A stretch of DNA of 42,666 nt from Thermosporothrix hazakensis. Its GTDB lineage: Bacteria; Chloroflexota; Ktedonobacteria; Ktedonobacterales; Ktedonobacteraceae. A model generated the notes under the pieces. It ran no database searches. It was given only the letters and a program-made list of their open reading frames with translations, and had not been told where the DNA came from. The position numbers and the translations under genes were made by a program. Below are positions 17,150-25,524 of this stretch, piece by piece (the first letter of the stretch is position 1; each line of letters starts with the position of its first letter). The stretch covers positions 1 to 42,666 of the forward strand of contig NZ_QKUF01000041.1 of assembly GCF_003253565.1 (NCBI RefSeq), in the 5' to 3' direction.

Positions 17150-17764
17150 TCATGCTGTCAGCATGGCACGCGCGATCGCCCCACCCACCTGAGCCGTCTG
17201 GCGAATGGCCTGTCCAAGCACTGCGGTTGTTGAGGGTGTTCCAGCCAGAGTCGTGCACACCGCGCTGGCAAACCACCCGGGGATTTTCATGACCAGACAA
17301 AGGATCGCGCTCCCGACCAGGAAGCCCAGGATCCCGCTTTCACCTCCAAAGGTCGAGACCAGGCCGACACCAAGCACGATGACAACCACCTGAACGAACT
17401 GTACAAAAATGGTGGCGATAAAGGCACTCATCCAGAGATTGGCCCATCGTTGCCAGGCAGGAAAAGCGTAGCAGAGCAGCGCGATAGGAGAGATGACCCA
17501 TAAGACATCGAGCAACGCCAGACGAACGAGCGCTTGAAAGAACAGCAAGAGTGCCAGGCAGAAAATCAGAGCGGTGGTGATCCAGCTTGAATCTTTCGCG
17601 TCAAAAAGACTCTGCCCGTTTGTGAGATGTGAGGCAACATCGATCTCGATCTGTGCGGTTCCTAAACAGAGTTGTGAAAGCAGATTCTGGATCGAGAGGA
17701 CATGCTGAAAGAGGAGCGGCGAGGCGAGCAAGCAGACAAAGGCCAGCAGGAGTCGCGGAAGGAC
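17150..17764 (-). CDS. VirB6/TrbL-like protein, C-terminal half after an in-frame TAG
   Basis: These 204 codons continue in the same frame as the N-terminal half, directly after TAG at 17765-17767. They begin VLPRLLLAFVCLLASPLLFQ, a motif that lies inside VirB6/TrbL-type membrane proteins rather than at their start. Several strong membrane segments follow: ITTALIFCLALLLFFQALV, LLDVLWVISPIALLCYAF, FIATIFVQFVQVVVIVLGVGLV and LGFLVGSAILCLVMKI. The ending is a soluble Ala/Thr/Gly-rich tail. The first internal start-type codon (TTG at 17731) has no good ribosome-binding site, so independent translation is doubtful. The protein would form the inner-membrane channel of the conjugation machine. Confidence 0.72.
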   Translation of the reverse strand, partial: VLPRLLLAFVCLLASPLLFQHVLSIQNLLSQLCLGTAQIEIDVASHLTNGQSLFDAKDSSWITTALIFCLALLLFFQALVRLALLDVLWVISPIALLCYAFPAWQRWANLWMSAFIATIFVQFVQVVVIVLGVGLVSTFGGESGILGFLVGSAILCLVMKIPGWFASAVCTTLAGTPSTTAVLGQAIRQTAQVGGAIARAMLTA

Positions 17765-18268
17765 CTAAAGGGAGCTGGCTCCACAGAGCACATGATAGCC
17801 TGCAACGAGAAAACAGACTGACAGCAGTGCGGAGGCTGCCAGCATCATCTTGTCATGCAGTTGTTTGACGGCAGGTTGTTCATAGGTGAGATTAGAGCCT
17901 GTTGTGAAGAGAAAGTTTTTCCCCTCCGCCACAGCTCCCTCATAGAGGGAACAAAGTCCCTTCCAAATGGGTTTGAGGACGGCTACCCTGAGAACATCCG
18001 AGGTGTCAGAAGACAAGACATTCCAGACTGATGGCTTTTGTTCCAGTGGGCTTGGGGGTGCCGTCTCCTGGCAGATCCGAGTATGATGTTCCTCAGAGAG
18101 CATCCTGGGCCGGGAGGAGGGTCCCAGACCGTAACCGTAGCCAGGAGCGGTGGAGGAAAGCGAGAGGGCTGAAGTGGCTCGTGTTGTGAGCCCGCTGATC
18201 TCAAGACCGGCCAGGAGGAAGATACCAAGCCAGAGGACAGAACCTATTCGCCCGAACCAACATTTCAT
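17765..18268 (-). CDS. VirB6/TrbL-like protein, N-terminal half
   Basis: A 167-residue product. Its signal-like hydrophobic N-terminus is GSVLWLGIFLLAGLEISGL. A soluble region of about 90 residues follows, and it ends with a membrane segment (MMLAASALLSVCFLVAGYHVLCGASSL) interrupted by TAG. Homologous VirB6/TrbL proteins continue from such a segment into LPRLLLA, which is exactly what follows the TAG here. The two halves are therefore almost certainly one 372-residue protein carrying a nonsense codon or a sequencing error. The ATG at 18268 is preferred over the one nine codons upstream because it forms an ATGA overlap with the lipoprotein gene. Confidence 0.72.
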   Translation of the reverse strand: MKCWFGRIGSVLWLGIFLLAGLEISGLTTRATSALSLSSTAPGYGYGLGPSSRPRMLSEEHHTRICQETAPPSPLEQKPSVWNVLSSDTSDVLRVAVLKPIWKGLCSLYEGAVAEGKNFLFTTGSNLTYEQPAVKQLHDKMMLAASALLSVCFLVAGYHVLCGASSL

Positions 18269-19197
18269 AAGTGGTGATCTCCTTCCAGATGACACTGTTT
18301 TTTGAGCGCCTCGATTTCAGTTGCGAGGACACGATATTGTTGCTGTGATTGCTGCATCTGGGTCTGTGCCTGGATTTTGGCGGTGGTCAGCGCCTCTATC
18401 TTGTGTTTCAGTGAGGCGAGTGCTTGTGTCACTTCGTTCTGTGAGATTTTCCAGGGGAGCGGACCGGCAAAGGCAGGGAGCGGACTGGCATTGGCGGTTT
18501 TCCATGCATCTTCAATGCGTTGCTGTAAGCTGTGCATCTCTTGCAACGATTTCTCATCGAGGTGAAAGACCTCTTCGGGAAAGGGATAGATGGGGAGAAC
18601 CCAGATTGCAAAGAAGGGACAAAGATCTTCCGAGGTACGAGCTCTCTTCAGGTTCTCTTTGAGCAGAGAAATATCTTCTGTGGCTCCTTTCAGGTTAGTG
18701 GCAAAGGGCGCCGCGACGGCATCCGTCCAGGCTTGGTCATGACGCTGCAATTGTTGCAGGTACGAGCGAACGGTCATATGGGCCAGAAAGCCAGTACGAA
18801 TCTGCTGATAAGCTTCCTGGGTGACCGGATAAAAGGACGTGGTCGATGAATTTGTAAGCATTGCAACGTCGAGCCGCTCGTCATGAAGTGTCCCCGACCA
18901 GGAAAACAGATGACCAAGATGAATGTTGACCTGATCCTGCTGAACGACAACCTGGATCGAATAGGTAGTTTCGCGAGGAGTCACGCTTGTCGAAGCTTCT
19001 GAAGGCTCGTCAGTACTGGTTTTGGTAAATTGCCCCAGGAATGGACTTTGTTCTGTTGGCATCCACTTGAGCAAGAGTAGCTCTTCTGTATCAGAAGCGA
19101 GATAGGAGGGCTGTGAAGGGGTGCCACAGGCGGTTATGCCTGAGAGGCAGGACGCCAGCAGGCAACAAAACAGCACAATATGAGTGGCCTTCTTCAT
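18265..19197 (-). CDS. Conjugation-operon lipoprotein of unknown function
   Basis: A 310-residue lipoprotein. It has a signal peptide (KKATHIVLFCCLLASCLSG) and lipobox ITAC, so lipidation would anchor it on the outer face of the membrane. The mature part is soluble. Near the C-terminus (about residues 255-305) is a helical, probably coiled-coil stretch (VTQALASLKHKIEALTTA and MQQSQQQYRVLATEIEALKK). I do not recognise a family. The ATG at 19197 has a GGGAGGGG site and forms an ATGA overlap with the LOG-like gene upstream. Its own stop forms an ATGA overlap with virB6. The position suggests an extracellular or surface component of the conjugation apparatus. Confidence 0.7.
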   Translation of the reverse strand: MKKATHIVLFCCLLASCLSGITACGTPSQPSYLASDTEELLLLKWMPTEQSPFLGQFTKTSTDEPSEASTSVTPRETTYSIQVVVQQDQVNIHLGHLFSWSGTLHDERLDVAMLTNSSTTSFYPVTQEAYQQIRTGFLAHMTVRSYLQQLQRHDQAWTDAVAAPFATNLKGATEDISLLKENLKRARTSEDLCPFFAIWVLPIYPFPEEVFHLDEKSLQEMHSLQQRIEDAWKTANASPLPAFAGPLPWKISQNEVTQALASLKHKIEALTTAKIQAQTQMQQSQQQYRVLATEIEALKKQCHLEGDHHL

Positions 19198-19703
19198 GCG
19201 CCCCTCCCTGCCGTTTTCTGGCTGCACATATCGAGCAAGAGCGCTGGATCAGAGGAAAGATAGAGCAAGGGATGCGCTTCCTCAAAGCCGAACAGGTGTG
19301 CTCGCTGAAGCTGATACAAGATGCCCTTGAAGTAGCCGTGCGTATTGAGGAGGCCGAGTGGCTTGTGGGCCAACCACCCTCGCTGTTTCCAGCGTAGGAG
19401 TTCAAAAAGCGATGTGAAGGTCTCTAGTCCACCGGGCAGGACAACGATGGCGTCGGCGAGTTGAAGCAAGAACTGAACTGTGAACAGCTCGCTTTGGAGA
19501 TCCCTTTCGGTGGCCTTGAGATGAATGGTCTCGCCACCAGCGGCTTGTGCAGCCGAAGCTGCAAGTTCAGCGAGCCCCCCGGGGGTTGTTGTATAGATCA
19601 AACTCCACCGCCGATGGGCGATCGCTTGACCCAATTGCAAGGCTGCGTGCTGCGAGCAGTCAGGACCAGGACTGGAACCGGCAAACAGACAAATGCGATA
19701 CAT
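19194..19703 (-). CDS. Divergent LOG-like (SLOG superfamily) protein
   Basis: A 169-residue Rossmann-fold protein related to the LOG/TIGR00730 family, whose members cleave nucleoside 5'-monophosphates such as cytokinin ribotides. Family landmarks are RICLFAGSSPG at the N-terminus, ADAIVVLPGGLETFTSLFELL and KPLGLLNTHGYFKGIL. Catalytic features are altered: the usual PGGxGTxxE has Glu in place of its third Gly (PGGLETFTSLFE), the glycine-rich GGGxxGLMG loop reads TTTPGGLAELA, and the MHxRK segment is missing. It may bind a nucleotide without hydrolysing it. It is the first gene of the conjugation operon, overlapping the lipoprotein gene by 4 bases. An AAGG-type site precedes its ATG. Confidence 0.72.
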   Translation of the reverse strand: MYRICLFAGSSPGPDCSQHAALQLGQAIAHRRWSLIYTTTPGGLAELAASAAQAAGGETIHLKATERDLQSELFTVQFLLQLADAIVVLPGGLETFTSLFELLRWKQRGWLAHKPLGLLNTHGYFKGILYQLQRAHLFGFEEAHPLLYLSSDPALLLDMCSQKTAGRGA

Positions 19704-20081
19704 AACACCTTCCCTTCCTCACTCCACCATCATCAGGGGAGAGCGTTCAAAAACGAAGAATGAAAACCGTCTGGTGGCATTGTGCCTTTTCATGCCCGAG
19801 GTGAGAAGGTACCACACATCACTCACACAGTACCCAAGGGTGCGTCTCGTTGTTGTGTATGCTCAGAAATGGCTGTTTTGCTTTTATTTCTGATTTTGTC
19901 GAAAAAGAGAAGAAGAGCTATGTATCTGACTGTAGGGATATAGATGGTATACGATTCATTTTATGTTTAAAATATAAAGAAAATGTTCTTACTTAAAAAA
20001 CGAGTTGTATTGAACGTATAAATTTGGTTGGGCTATGATAGAGAAAAAGCAATGTGGTTGTGGTCTCTGGGGAGGTGATGC
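19704..20081. other. AT-rich divergent intergenic region
   Basis: This is the spacer between the conjugation operon (leftward) and the HTH-NACHT gene (rightward). Bases 19890-20040 are strongly AT-rich. A rightward promoter is proposed at 20010-20039. A promoter for the conjugation operon must also lie here, but I could not pick one out with confidence. Confidence 0.5.
20010..20039 (+). promoter_or_regulatory. Candidate promoter of the HTH-NACHT gene
   Basis: TTGAAC (20010-20015) and TATGAT (20034-20039), separated by 18 bases, resemble a sigma-70-type promoter. They lie about 43 bases before the ATG at 20082, whose ribosome-binding site is GGAGGTG. Confidence 0.5.
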
Positions 20082-21233
20082 ATGTCTTTAAAACAAGCGC
20101 CCCAACGGAATGAGCTGTTAGTGCAAGCCCGGTACGAGCATGGCTTGACCCAGGAAGCCCTGGCCGAGCGACTTGAGGTGGATGTGCGAACGGTAAGCTC
20201 CTGGGAGCGTGGATTGCGCACGCCGTCCCCGCACTACCGACATAAGCTTTGCAAACTGTTTAAAAAGACGCTGGTTGAGCTGGGTCTAGAGATACAACCT
20301 CATGGCAGCGACGAATTTCCCAGAGCATTTCCGCGCAACGAGTTATCAAATCGTGATGAGCACCGACATCGCATGCTGCGGCGGATATGGAAACGCTGGA
20401 TCACGGATGGGCTGGAGCGTTCTTTGCACATGACCCTGCTTGTCCCCGATCTGGTGGAACTCCCTGAAGCTGTTCATAATCCCTGGTTGGCGGTTGCAGA
20501 GTGGGATCAAAAACCGCGGCTCATTCCAACGGGAACCTCCTTACTGGACCTTTATGATGCGGCGGATGGTACACTCCTGATTCTCGGTGAGCCAGGAGCG
20601 GGAAAAACCACACTCCTGCTCACACTTGCGCAAGCCTTGCTGGAACGGGAAGCACACCAGGCGATGCCACTGCTTCCCGTTGTTCTGCATCTTGCAGAGT
20701 GGACGCAGAAACGGTTTTCGCTGGATGAGTGGATTTTTCAAGAATTACAGCAAAAATATTACGCTCCTCAGCCGCTGGCTCGTCAGTGGATCGAGACGGA
20801 ACAGGTAATCTTGCTCCTTGACGGACTCGATGAGGTCAACTCTGAAGCGCGAGCAAGTTGTGTCGAGGCGATAAATCGGTATCGGCAGGCGCATGGGCTG
20901 GTCCCGATGGTCATGTGTTGTCGCACGAAGGAGTATGAGGCTTTCAAGGGACAACTCTGTTTCAGTCATGCTCTTCAGATTCAGCCACTCCGCCAGGAGC
21001 AGATTGAGCAGGTGCTTGCGCAAAAAGGTGCTCAAGGGAAGGAACTTCAACAGGCGTTACAGCGTGACCCGGGACTCAGGCAGTTGGCCCAAACGCCATT
21101 CATACTGGGAATTTTGTGTCTGGTTTACACTGAAGGGATGGAAAGACAGGCTGCTACGTATGAGCAGGACGCAGCAGTTCTTCTGCAACAACGGGGCAGG
21201 CGGTGCTTGCCTGTTATGTTGAGCATGTACTGA
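20082..21233 (+). CDS. HTH-NACHT STAND NTPase, N-terminal part (frame interrupted)
   Basis: This frame encodes the regulatory and NTPase part of a STAND protein. Residues about 9-60 are an XRE-type HTH (LLVQARYEHGLTQEALAERLEVDVRTVSSWERG). The NACHT NTPase follows, with Walker A LGEPGAGKTTLLL near residue 168, Walker B ILLLDGLDEV near residue 243, and further NACHT motifs VMCCRTKEYEAF and LRQLAQTPFILGILC. After about residue 370 the frame leaves the family pattern and ends in a short random tail (RRCLPVMLSMY). The homologous continuation is in the -1 frame. One extra G in the GGGG run at 21193-21196 would join them. Bacterial NACHT proteins include anti-phage sensors; that role here is inference. 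Confidence 0.82.
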   Translation: MSLKQAPQRNELLVQARYEHGLTQEALAERLEVDVRTVSSWERGLRTPSPHYRHKLCKLFKKTLVELGLEIQPHGSDEFPRAFPRNELSNRDEHRHRMLRRIWKRWITDGLERSLHMTLLVPDLVELPEAVHNPWLAVAEWDQKPRLIPTGTSLLDLYDAADGTLLILGEPGAGKTTLLLTLAQALLEREAHQAMPLLPVVLHLAEWTQKRFSLDEWIFQELQQKYYAPQPLARQWIETEQVILLLDGLDEVNSEARASCVEAINRYRQAHGLVPMVMCCRTKEYEAFKGQLCFSHALQIQPLRQEQIEQVLAQKGAQGKELQQALQRDPGLRQLAQTPFILGILCLVYTEGMERQAATYEQDAAVLLQQRGRRCLPVMLSMY

Positions 21234-22807
21234 AACGGCGGGGTCAACGGAGCATCTATACTCGTGAACAAACCCTTCACTATCTTGCAGTGCTCGCCTC
21301 TCAACTTGAGCGACACGGACAGGTTGAGTTCTCGTTAGAACGCATGCAGCCAAATTGGCTCCCCCAACGACAACAGCACCAATATCGTCGTTGGATTGTG
21401 CGTCTGTTCTATTGCCTGGAAACGCTCTCCTTGAGTATTTTCTTTGCCAGCTTTTATGGGGATCCGGTTTCGTTTTCCTCGGGACCGCTGGCCTGGGTTG
21501 CAGGGAAGCCAAGCAATGAGGTACTGGGATGGATGGCGCTTGGCCTGGGAGGGGGATTTCAAAATGTCACCAGTTTCGCTGTCTTGCTGACCGTGATCTT
21601 CCTCCTCATTTTTGTCCTCGCTGGACGCGTGAGCAGAGCCCATCCCCTGCGTCTCTCCTGGTCCTTGCTCCTGAAAAGGGCCTGGGAAGGATGTCGACGG
21701 GGGTTCTGCTTTGGGCTGGTGAGTGGGCTGCTGGCTTGTTTCTTCTTGAGTCTGTGGGGAGGGATTCCATATGGTCTCTATCGCGGGTTTGGGATTGCTT
21801 GTCTGAGTGGATTGTGTATGAGTTTTGCAAGCGGATGTCTTGCGCTTTTCCCTGCTCCAGAGCCGCAAAATGCCAGCAAGCGTGGCGTGAGAGAGCGGCT
21901 GACGGATTGTGTGCTCTATACGCTGTGTAGCACGTGCGGGTATGGACTGGTGTATGACGTGCTTTCTCATGAATCCCATCTGCTGATTCTGATCTATGCG
22001 CTCATTGTTGGCTGTCCCTCCGGGATCATTTTTGGTCTGGCCAATGGTACCCGGTTAGTAGAGGGGATGGGAGAACAGATCCAGCCTGCTGAAGTGGCAT
22101 CCTGGCAATGGGTCAGCTGGCGTCAGGTGCTTGAGCAAGTGCGGAATGGTTTCTTGCTCGGGAGCTGGGTGTTTCTGGCAGTGAGCATTACCTTTCTCTG
22201 CGTTGCAGGTCTTTCCCAGGGCTTTGTGTATGGCCTGCGTTATGGCCTTCTTTTTGGCGTTCTAGCGGGCGGTATCGGAGCCCTGACGGCCCTGTTTGCA
22301 GGGCTTTTCGAGGCCTGGGTGACACGGATGTCAGATGCAGAGGAGCGTGCTTTGCAGCGGCCACACGAAGGCCTTTCCCGCTCGCTTCGTCATGCGGTGA
22401 AGGCATCACTCATTTTCGCGGCTCTTGGAGGATGTGGAGGGGGTGGCATCAGTGCTTTGGCGTTTGCTCTGACTGGAGTGCCTGGATGGCCGCTGCTTGG
22501 TTTTCGCTTCGCGATGATTTGCGGGAGCCGCTTTGCTTTTCAGTTCTTCTTCTTTCATGGGGGACTCGCATGGATCGAACATATGCTGCTGCGTTTTTGG
22601 CTCTGGCGACGAGGAGCGATCCCCTGGAACTATCCTCAGTTTCTGGATTTTGCCGTTGAGCGCATGCTGTTGTATCGGATGGGGAGTGAGTATCGCTTTG
22701 CGCACCGCATGCTTCAGGAGTATTTCGCCACATACAGGAAAAATGAAGGAGAAGAAGAAAATCTATGCGCAGATCGCCCAGTCCATCCAGATCTCATGCC
22801 CTTGTGA
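21191..22807 (+). CDS. HTH-NACHT protein, C-terminal membrane part (frame interrupted)
   Basis: This frame continues the NACHT protein. It begins with GQAVLACYVEHVLKRRG and YTREQTLHYLAVLASQLE, the helical segment that normally follows the NTPase. Roughly ten membrane segments follow, for example FAVLLTVIFLLIFVLAGRV, FCFGLVSGLLACFFLSLWG and LLILIYALIVGCPSGIIFG. The C-terminus YRFAHRMLQEYFA is the conserved closing motif of this protein group. The GTG at 21203 has no good ribosome-binding site, so separate translation is unlikely. The joined protein would have about 900 residues: a cytoplasmic sensor and NTPase tethered to the membrane. The end overlaps the FAD oxidoreductase gene by 43 bases. 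Confidence 0.78.
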   Translation, partial: TGQAVLACYVEHVLKRRGQRSIYTREQTLHYLAVLASQLERHGQVEFSLERMQPNWLPQRQQHQYRRWIVRLFYCLETLSLSIFFASFYGDPVSFSSGPLAWVAGKPSNEVLGWMALGLGGGFQNVTSFAVLLTVIFLLIFVLAGRVSRAHPLRLSWSLLLKRAWEGCRRGFCFGLVSGLLACFFLSLWGGIPYGLYRGFGIACLSGLCMSFASGCLALFPAPEPQNASKRGVRERLTDCVLYTLCSTCGYGLVYDVLSHESHLLILIYALIVGCPSGIIFGLANGTRLVEGMGEQIQPAEVASWQWVSWRQVLEQVRNGFLLGSWVFLAVSITFLCVAGLSQGFVYGLRYGLLFGVLAGGIGALTALFAGLFEAWVTRMSDAEERALQRPHEGLSRSLRHAVKASLIFAALGGCGGGGISALAFALTGVPGWPLLGFRFAMICGSRFAFQFFFFHGGLAWIEHMLLRFWLWRRGAIPWNYPQFLDFAVERMLLYRMGSEYRFAHRMLQEYFATYRKNEGEEENLCADRPVHPDLMPL

Positions 22808-24144
22808 TTGGTGGGGGCATTGCTGGATTAGTGACAAGCCACGTGTTGCTTCGGCATTGTAAACGGGTTACCCTGGTGGAGCGGGATATCTATCCCGCTG
22901 AACCTGTGTTTCGCTCAGGGGTTCCTCAGGGGCAGCAAGTACATACGCTTCTTTTGCGCGGTCAGCATGTCCTTGAGGAGCTGTTTCCGGGGCTGACCCA
23001 AAAATTGCTTGCGGCGGGAGCGATTGGCCGAGAGTATGGGAGCGGGAGCCTCTATGTGTCTCCTTATGGGCCTTTGTGTCAGATCCCCCCTCGTCTGCAC
23101 GGGTGGAATTGTTCTCGCCTCTTTCTGGAATGGCATCTCTTGCAAGAGGTTCGCCACTCGGATCGCATCACTGTGGTGGAGGGAGCGGAGGTTGTAAGGT
23201 TGCTGGGTGAGAAGCAGCAGGGGCAGATAGATGGAGTACGCTACCTGAAACGGGGTCAGGCGGCTCCTCAGGAAGTGCATGCTGATCTCATCATTGACGC
23301 CAGTGGGGCTCTATCGCAAGCTCCAATCTGGTTAGAGCAGCTGGGATATCAAGCGCCCCAAGAAACAGTCGTTGCTATCCATCAATGGTATGCGACACGC
23401 TGGTATGCGTCTCCTGTCCCGGATGCGATCCCCTGGAACGGGGTCATTGTTCGGGCTTCCCCGCCACTGCGGCGAGACGGGGTCTTGATGGAGGTTGAAG
23501 GCGGACGGTGGATGGTAATCCTCTCCGGGAGAGGAGAGGATGCCCTTCCAACGGATGAGGCTGCCTTTCTCTCCTTTGCACAGAGTCTTTCCGATCCGAC
23601 GATTGCCCGGGCAATACAGGCAGGACAACCATGCTCGCCGATGGATAGCTATTGCAGAACTCATATACAGTGGCGGCATTTTGAGCGGTTGAGCAGTGGC
23701 CCCCAAAACTTCCTCGTGCTGGGAGATGCCGCCTGTGTTTTGAATCCTGTTTATGGACAAGGAATGACGATAGCGATCCTGGAAGCGGTCTTGCTTGATC
23801 GTTGTCTGCGTCAGCAGGATCATGGTGCCCTGGCTTGTGTTTTTCAGCGACAGCAAGCCCATTTGTTACGACGGCCCTGGCAATATGCGGAAAGAGCTGA
23901 ACGTCTCCTTGCCGGGAACAACACAGAAACGAATTGGGGAAGTAGGATCGTTCGACAGTATATCGAGACCTTGATGCATCTGGTAACCATAGATCCGCGT
24001 GCCTCGCTCATTTTTCAGGAATATCTGCACATGTTGCGCTCATCCAGGAGCTTTTTGCATCCCTACCTGGTGAAGCAGGTACTCCGTCTCTGGGTCAAGA
24101 AGTGGCGGCATGGAAGGGAACAGCGTGCCTCGGCTCAGGAATGA
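22765..24144 (+). CDS. FAD-dependent oxidoreductase (monooxygenase/halogenase-like)
   Basis: A 459-residue flavoprotein of the aromatic hydroxylase/halogenase-like fold. The N-terminal dinucleotide-binding motif is ALVIGGGIAGLVTSH (about residues 12-26), ending the first unit with a VTLVERD acidic residue. A second FAD motif is NFLVLGDAACVLNPVYGQGM near residue 320, the typical GD box. DLIIDASGALS is the central family motif. The substrate cannot be named. The ATG at 22765 has an AAGGAG site at longer than ideal spacing. It overlaps the end of the NACHT gene, so the two are probably cotranscribed from the promoter at 20010 and end at the terminator at 24440. Confidence 0.85.
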   Translation: MRRSPSPSRSHALVIGGGIAGLVTSHVLLRHCKRVTLVERDIYPAEPVFRSGVPQGQQVHTLLLRGQHVLEELFPGLTQKLLAAGAIGREYGSGSLYVSPYGPLCQIPPRLHGWNCSRLFLEWHLLQEVRHSDRITVVEGAEVVRLLGEKQQGQIDGVRYLKRGQAAPQEVHADLIIDASGALSQAPIWLEQLGYQAPQETVVAIHQWYATRWYASPVPDAIPWNGVIVRASPPLRRDGVLMEVEGGRWMVILSGRGEDALPTDEAAFLSFAQSLSDPTIARAIQAGQPCSPMDSYCRTHIQWRHFERLSSGPQNFLVLGDAACVLNPVYGQGMTIAILEAVLLDRCLRQQDHGALACVFQRQQAHLLRRPWQYAERAERLLAGNNTETNWGSRIVRQYIETLMHLVTIDPRASLIFQEYLHMLRSSRSFLHPYLVKQVLRLWVKKWRHGREQRASAQE

Positions 24145-24439
24145 AAGCAAGGCGGGTGAGGATGGACTGCAATGAGGAGGGGGCGAGGTCGCTTGGGCGA
24201 ACCAGCACACGGCAAGCAAGATCATGCGATGCTCTTGCAAGGGTCTGGGAGGCCCGTCTGCCGCCCCTCACGCTTTTCTTGAGGTGCCGGGCGAGTTTTG
24301 CTCAAGGATCGAGTGTGCTTGGTAATATTTTGCTTGTCGCATTCCCTTTCTCCGTCGATAGGAAGGAATCTGCGTTCTTTCTCGAAAGGCTCGGCTATCG
24401 TCCCGAGTCGAAGCAGGGAGAACGGCACGGTTGTGAGTG
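24145..24439. other. Noncoding spacer
   Basis: Only frames with irregular composition are present in this spacer, with neither ribosome-binding sites nor family motifs. It is the 3' untranslated region before the terminator. Confidence 0.45.
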
Positions 24440-24475
24440 AAGAAGGTTGCTGAACTAGACTCAGCAGCCTTCTTT
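24440..24475 (+). terminator. Rho-independent terminator
   Basis: A 14-bp stem with one G-T wobble (left arm 24440-24453, AAGAAGGTTGCTGA; right arm 24461-24474) encloses a 7-base loop and ends in CTTCTTT. It fits as the end of the NACHT and oxidoreductase transcript. Confidence 0.75.
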
Positions 24476-24486
24476 AGAGGTCATTG

Positions 24487-25060
24487 TTACGTCAGTTGGG
24501 GATTAGCTAAAGCTATTTCTAGCGTACGCACAATGATATCTTGTCTTCCGTAGTTGCTAATAAGATGGTTTGTAAGTAACTTTACACGCCCTGTGTTTAC
24601 GCAAGAAAATGATGCGTTTGCTTGAACGAATGCTTCCAAGGCTATTTTAGCACTTTTCTCGTACTCTTTCTCAAGAAAGTATGTTTTGCTAGGAGTACAC
24701 TTTCAAACGCTTTTCTGTGTCCCGCGTGCTTATGCTGAGCTGCTAATGCTGACCTTAGCTCTCTTCTCGTATTTACAGGATATTGAGCAGAGCGTACTGG
24801 AGCTGAGATGTAAGCCCAGGCTCGATCTAGATGATACCTTTCTTCAGCTAAGGCCACAAAATGAATACTCTCTTTCCCCGCGTCCTTATTGACAAATCGT
24901 TCTGCTTCATCAGCTCGCAGAATCGCTTGATGGAACTCTTATGGATTCAAGGCAACACGGGCCTTCGCTACGCTTAGGCCTGTCAGTATGCTCCCCTCGG
25001 GCTCGTAGTACAAGGCGAGCAGCCCGGATCCAGAGTATCTGGGTAAAAAAGGTGCTTGAA
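24487..25060 (-). pseudogene. Broken 3' part of a TPR-type protein
   Basis: The minus strand reads as a TPR protein only if breaks are bridged. From the 5' side it reads QAPFLPRYSGSGLLALYYEPEG, SVAKARVALNP, an in-frame TAA near 24940, then EFHQAILRADEAERFVNKDAGKESIHFVALAEERYHLDRAWAYIS. A frame change follows near 24690, then TYFLEKEYEKSAKIALEAF and a normal-looking end NYGRQDIIVRTLEIALANPQLT with TAA at 24487. The pattern resembles the C-terminal TPR region of HTH-TPR regulators. Upstream of about 25060 the signal is lost. It is not expected to make a functional protein. Confidence 0.55.
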
Positions 25061-25208
25061 GACGCGAGAGGCAAGCTAAAAGAGGAAGAGGAGTTTTCTT
25101 CTGCCGATGAGCTCAATTTCAATTGGTTCCCCACGATTATGAGCCATGTTGAGTCCTGTAGAGCAGCAGGTCATGATCCCCTCAATCCAAACAGTCAGAC
25201 AGGCATGA

Positions 25209-25337
25209 CTGGATGAGAGCTGTCAGTTCTCGAGCGGCGAGACCGTGGTTCTCTTCCGACATCGCAAATGGCGCCAGGAGATTGCGGAGCTCGTACAAGC
25301 TCTGCTGGACAAGCATACAACGGGTGCTCGCGAATGA
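25209..25337 (+). pseudogene. IS630-type transposase fragment
   Basis: A 42-codon plus-strand piece reads SSGETVVLFRHRKWRQEIAELVQALLDKHTTG, matching the central region of IS630-type DDE transposases. It aligns with TSETAVQFQQHKRRKEIAQLLEALLQRPPT of the relic at 464-1371. The usual NYHTGE lead-in is partly recognisable as CQFSSGE. The following family segments are absent. It is a small remnant of an insertion sequence. Confidence 0.45.
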
Positions 25338-25524
25338 TGGTGCTGCCGATGGCGTAGTGTACTCCACTGAGCAAGCAGCCTACATCATAGAATTGATGAG
25401 CATACTGTTGAGAAGCGACAGCGGCAAAACCGATTCAAGCAATTATTATAGAGTTTATTGCCAGAGATGACAGAATGGTTTGATGACCTCTACCAGACAA
25501 CAGCAGGTGAAGGTGTCTCAAGGA

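Noticed and set aside
21190..21200. Programmed -1 frameshifting in the NACHT gene.
   Set aside because: The sequence CAACGGGGCAGG does not form a canonical X-XXY-YYZ heptamer and no clear downstream pseudoknot was seen; a missing G explains it more simply.
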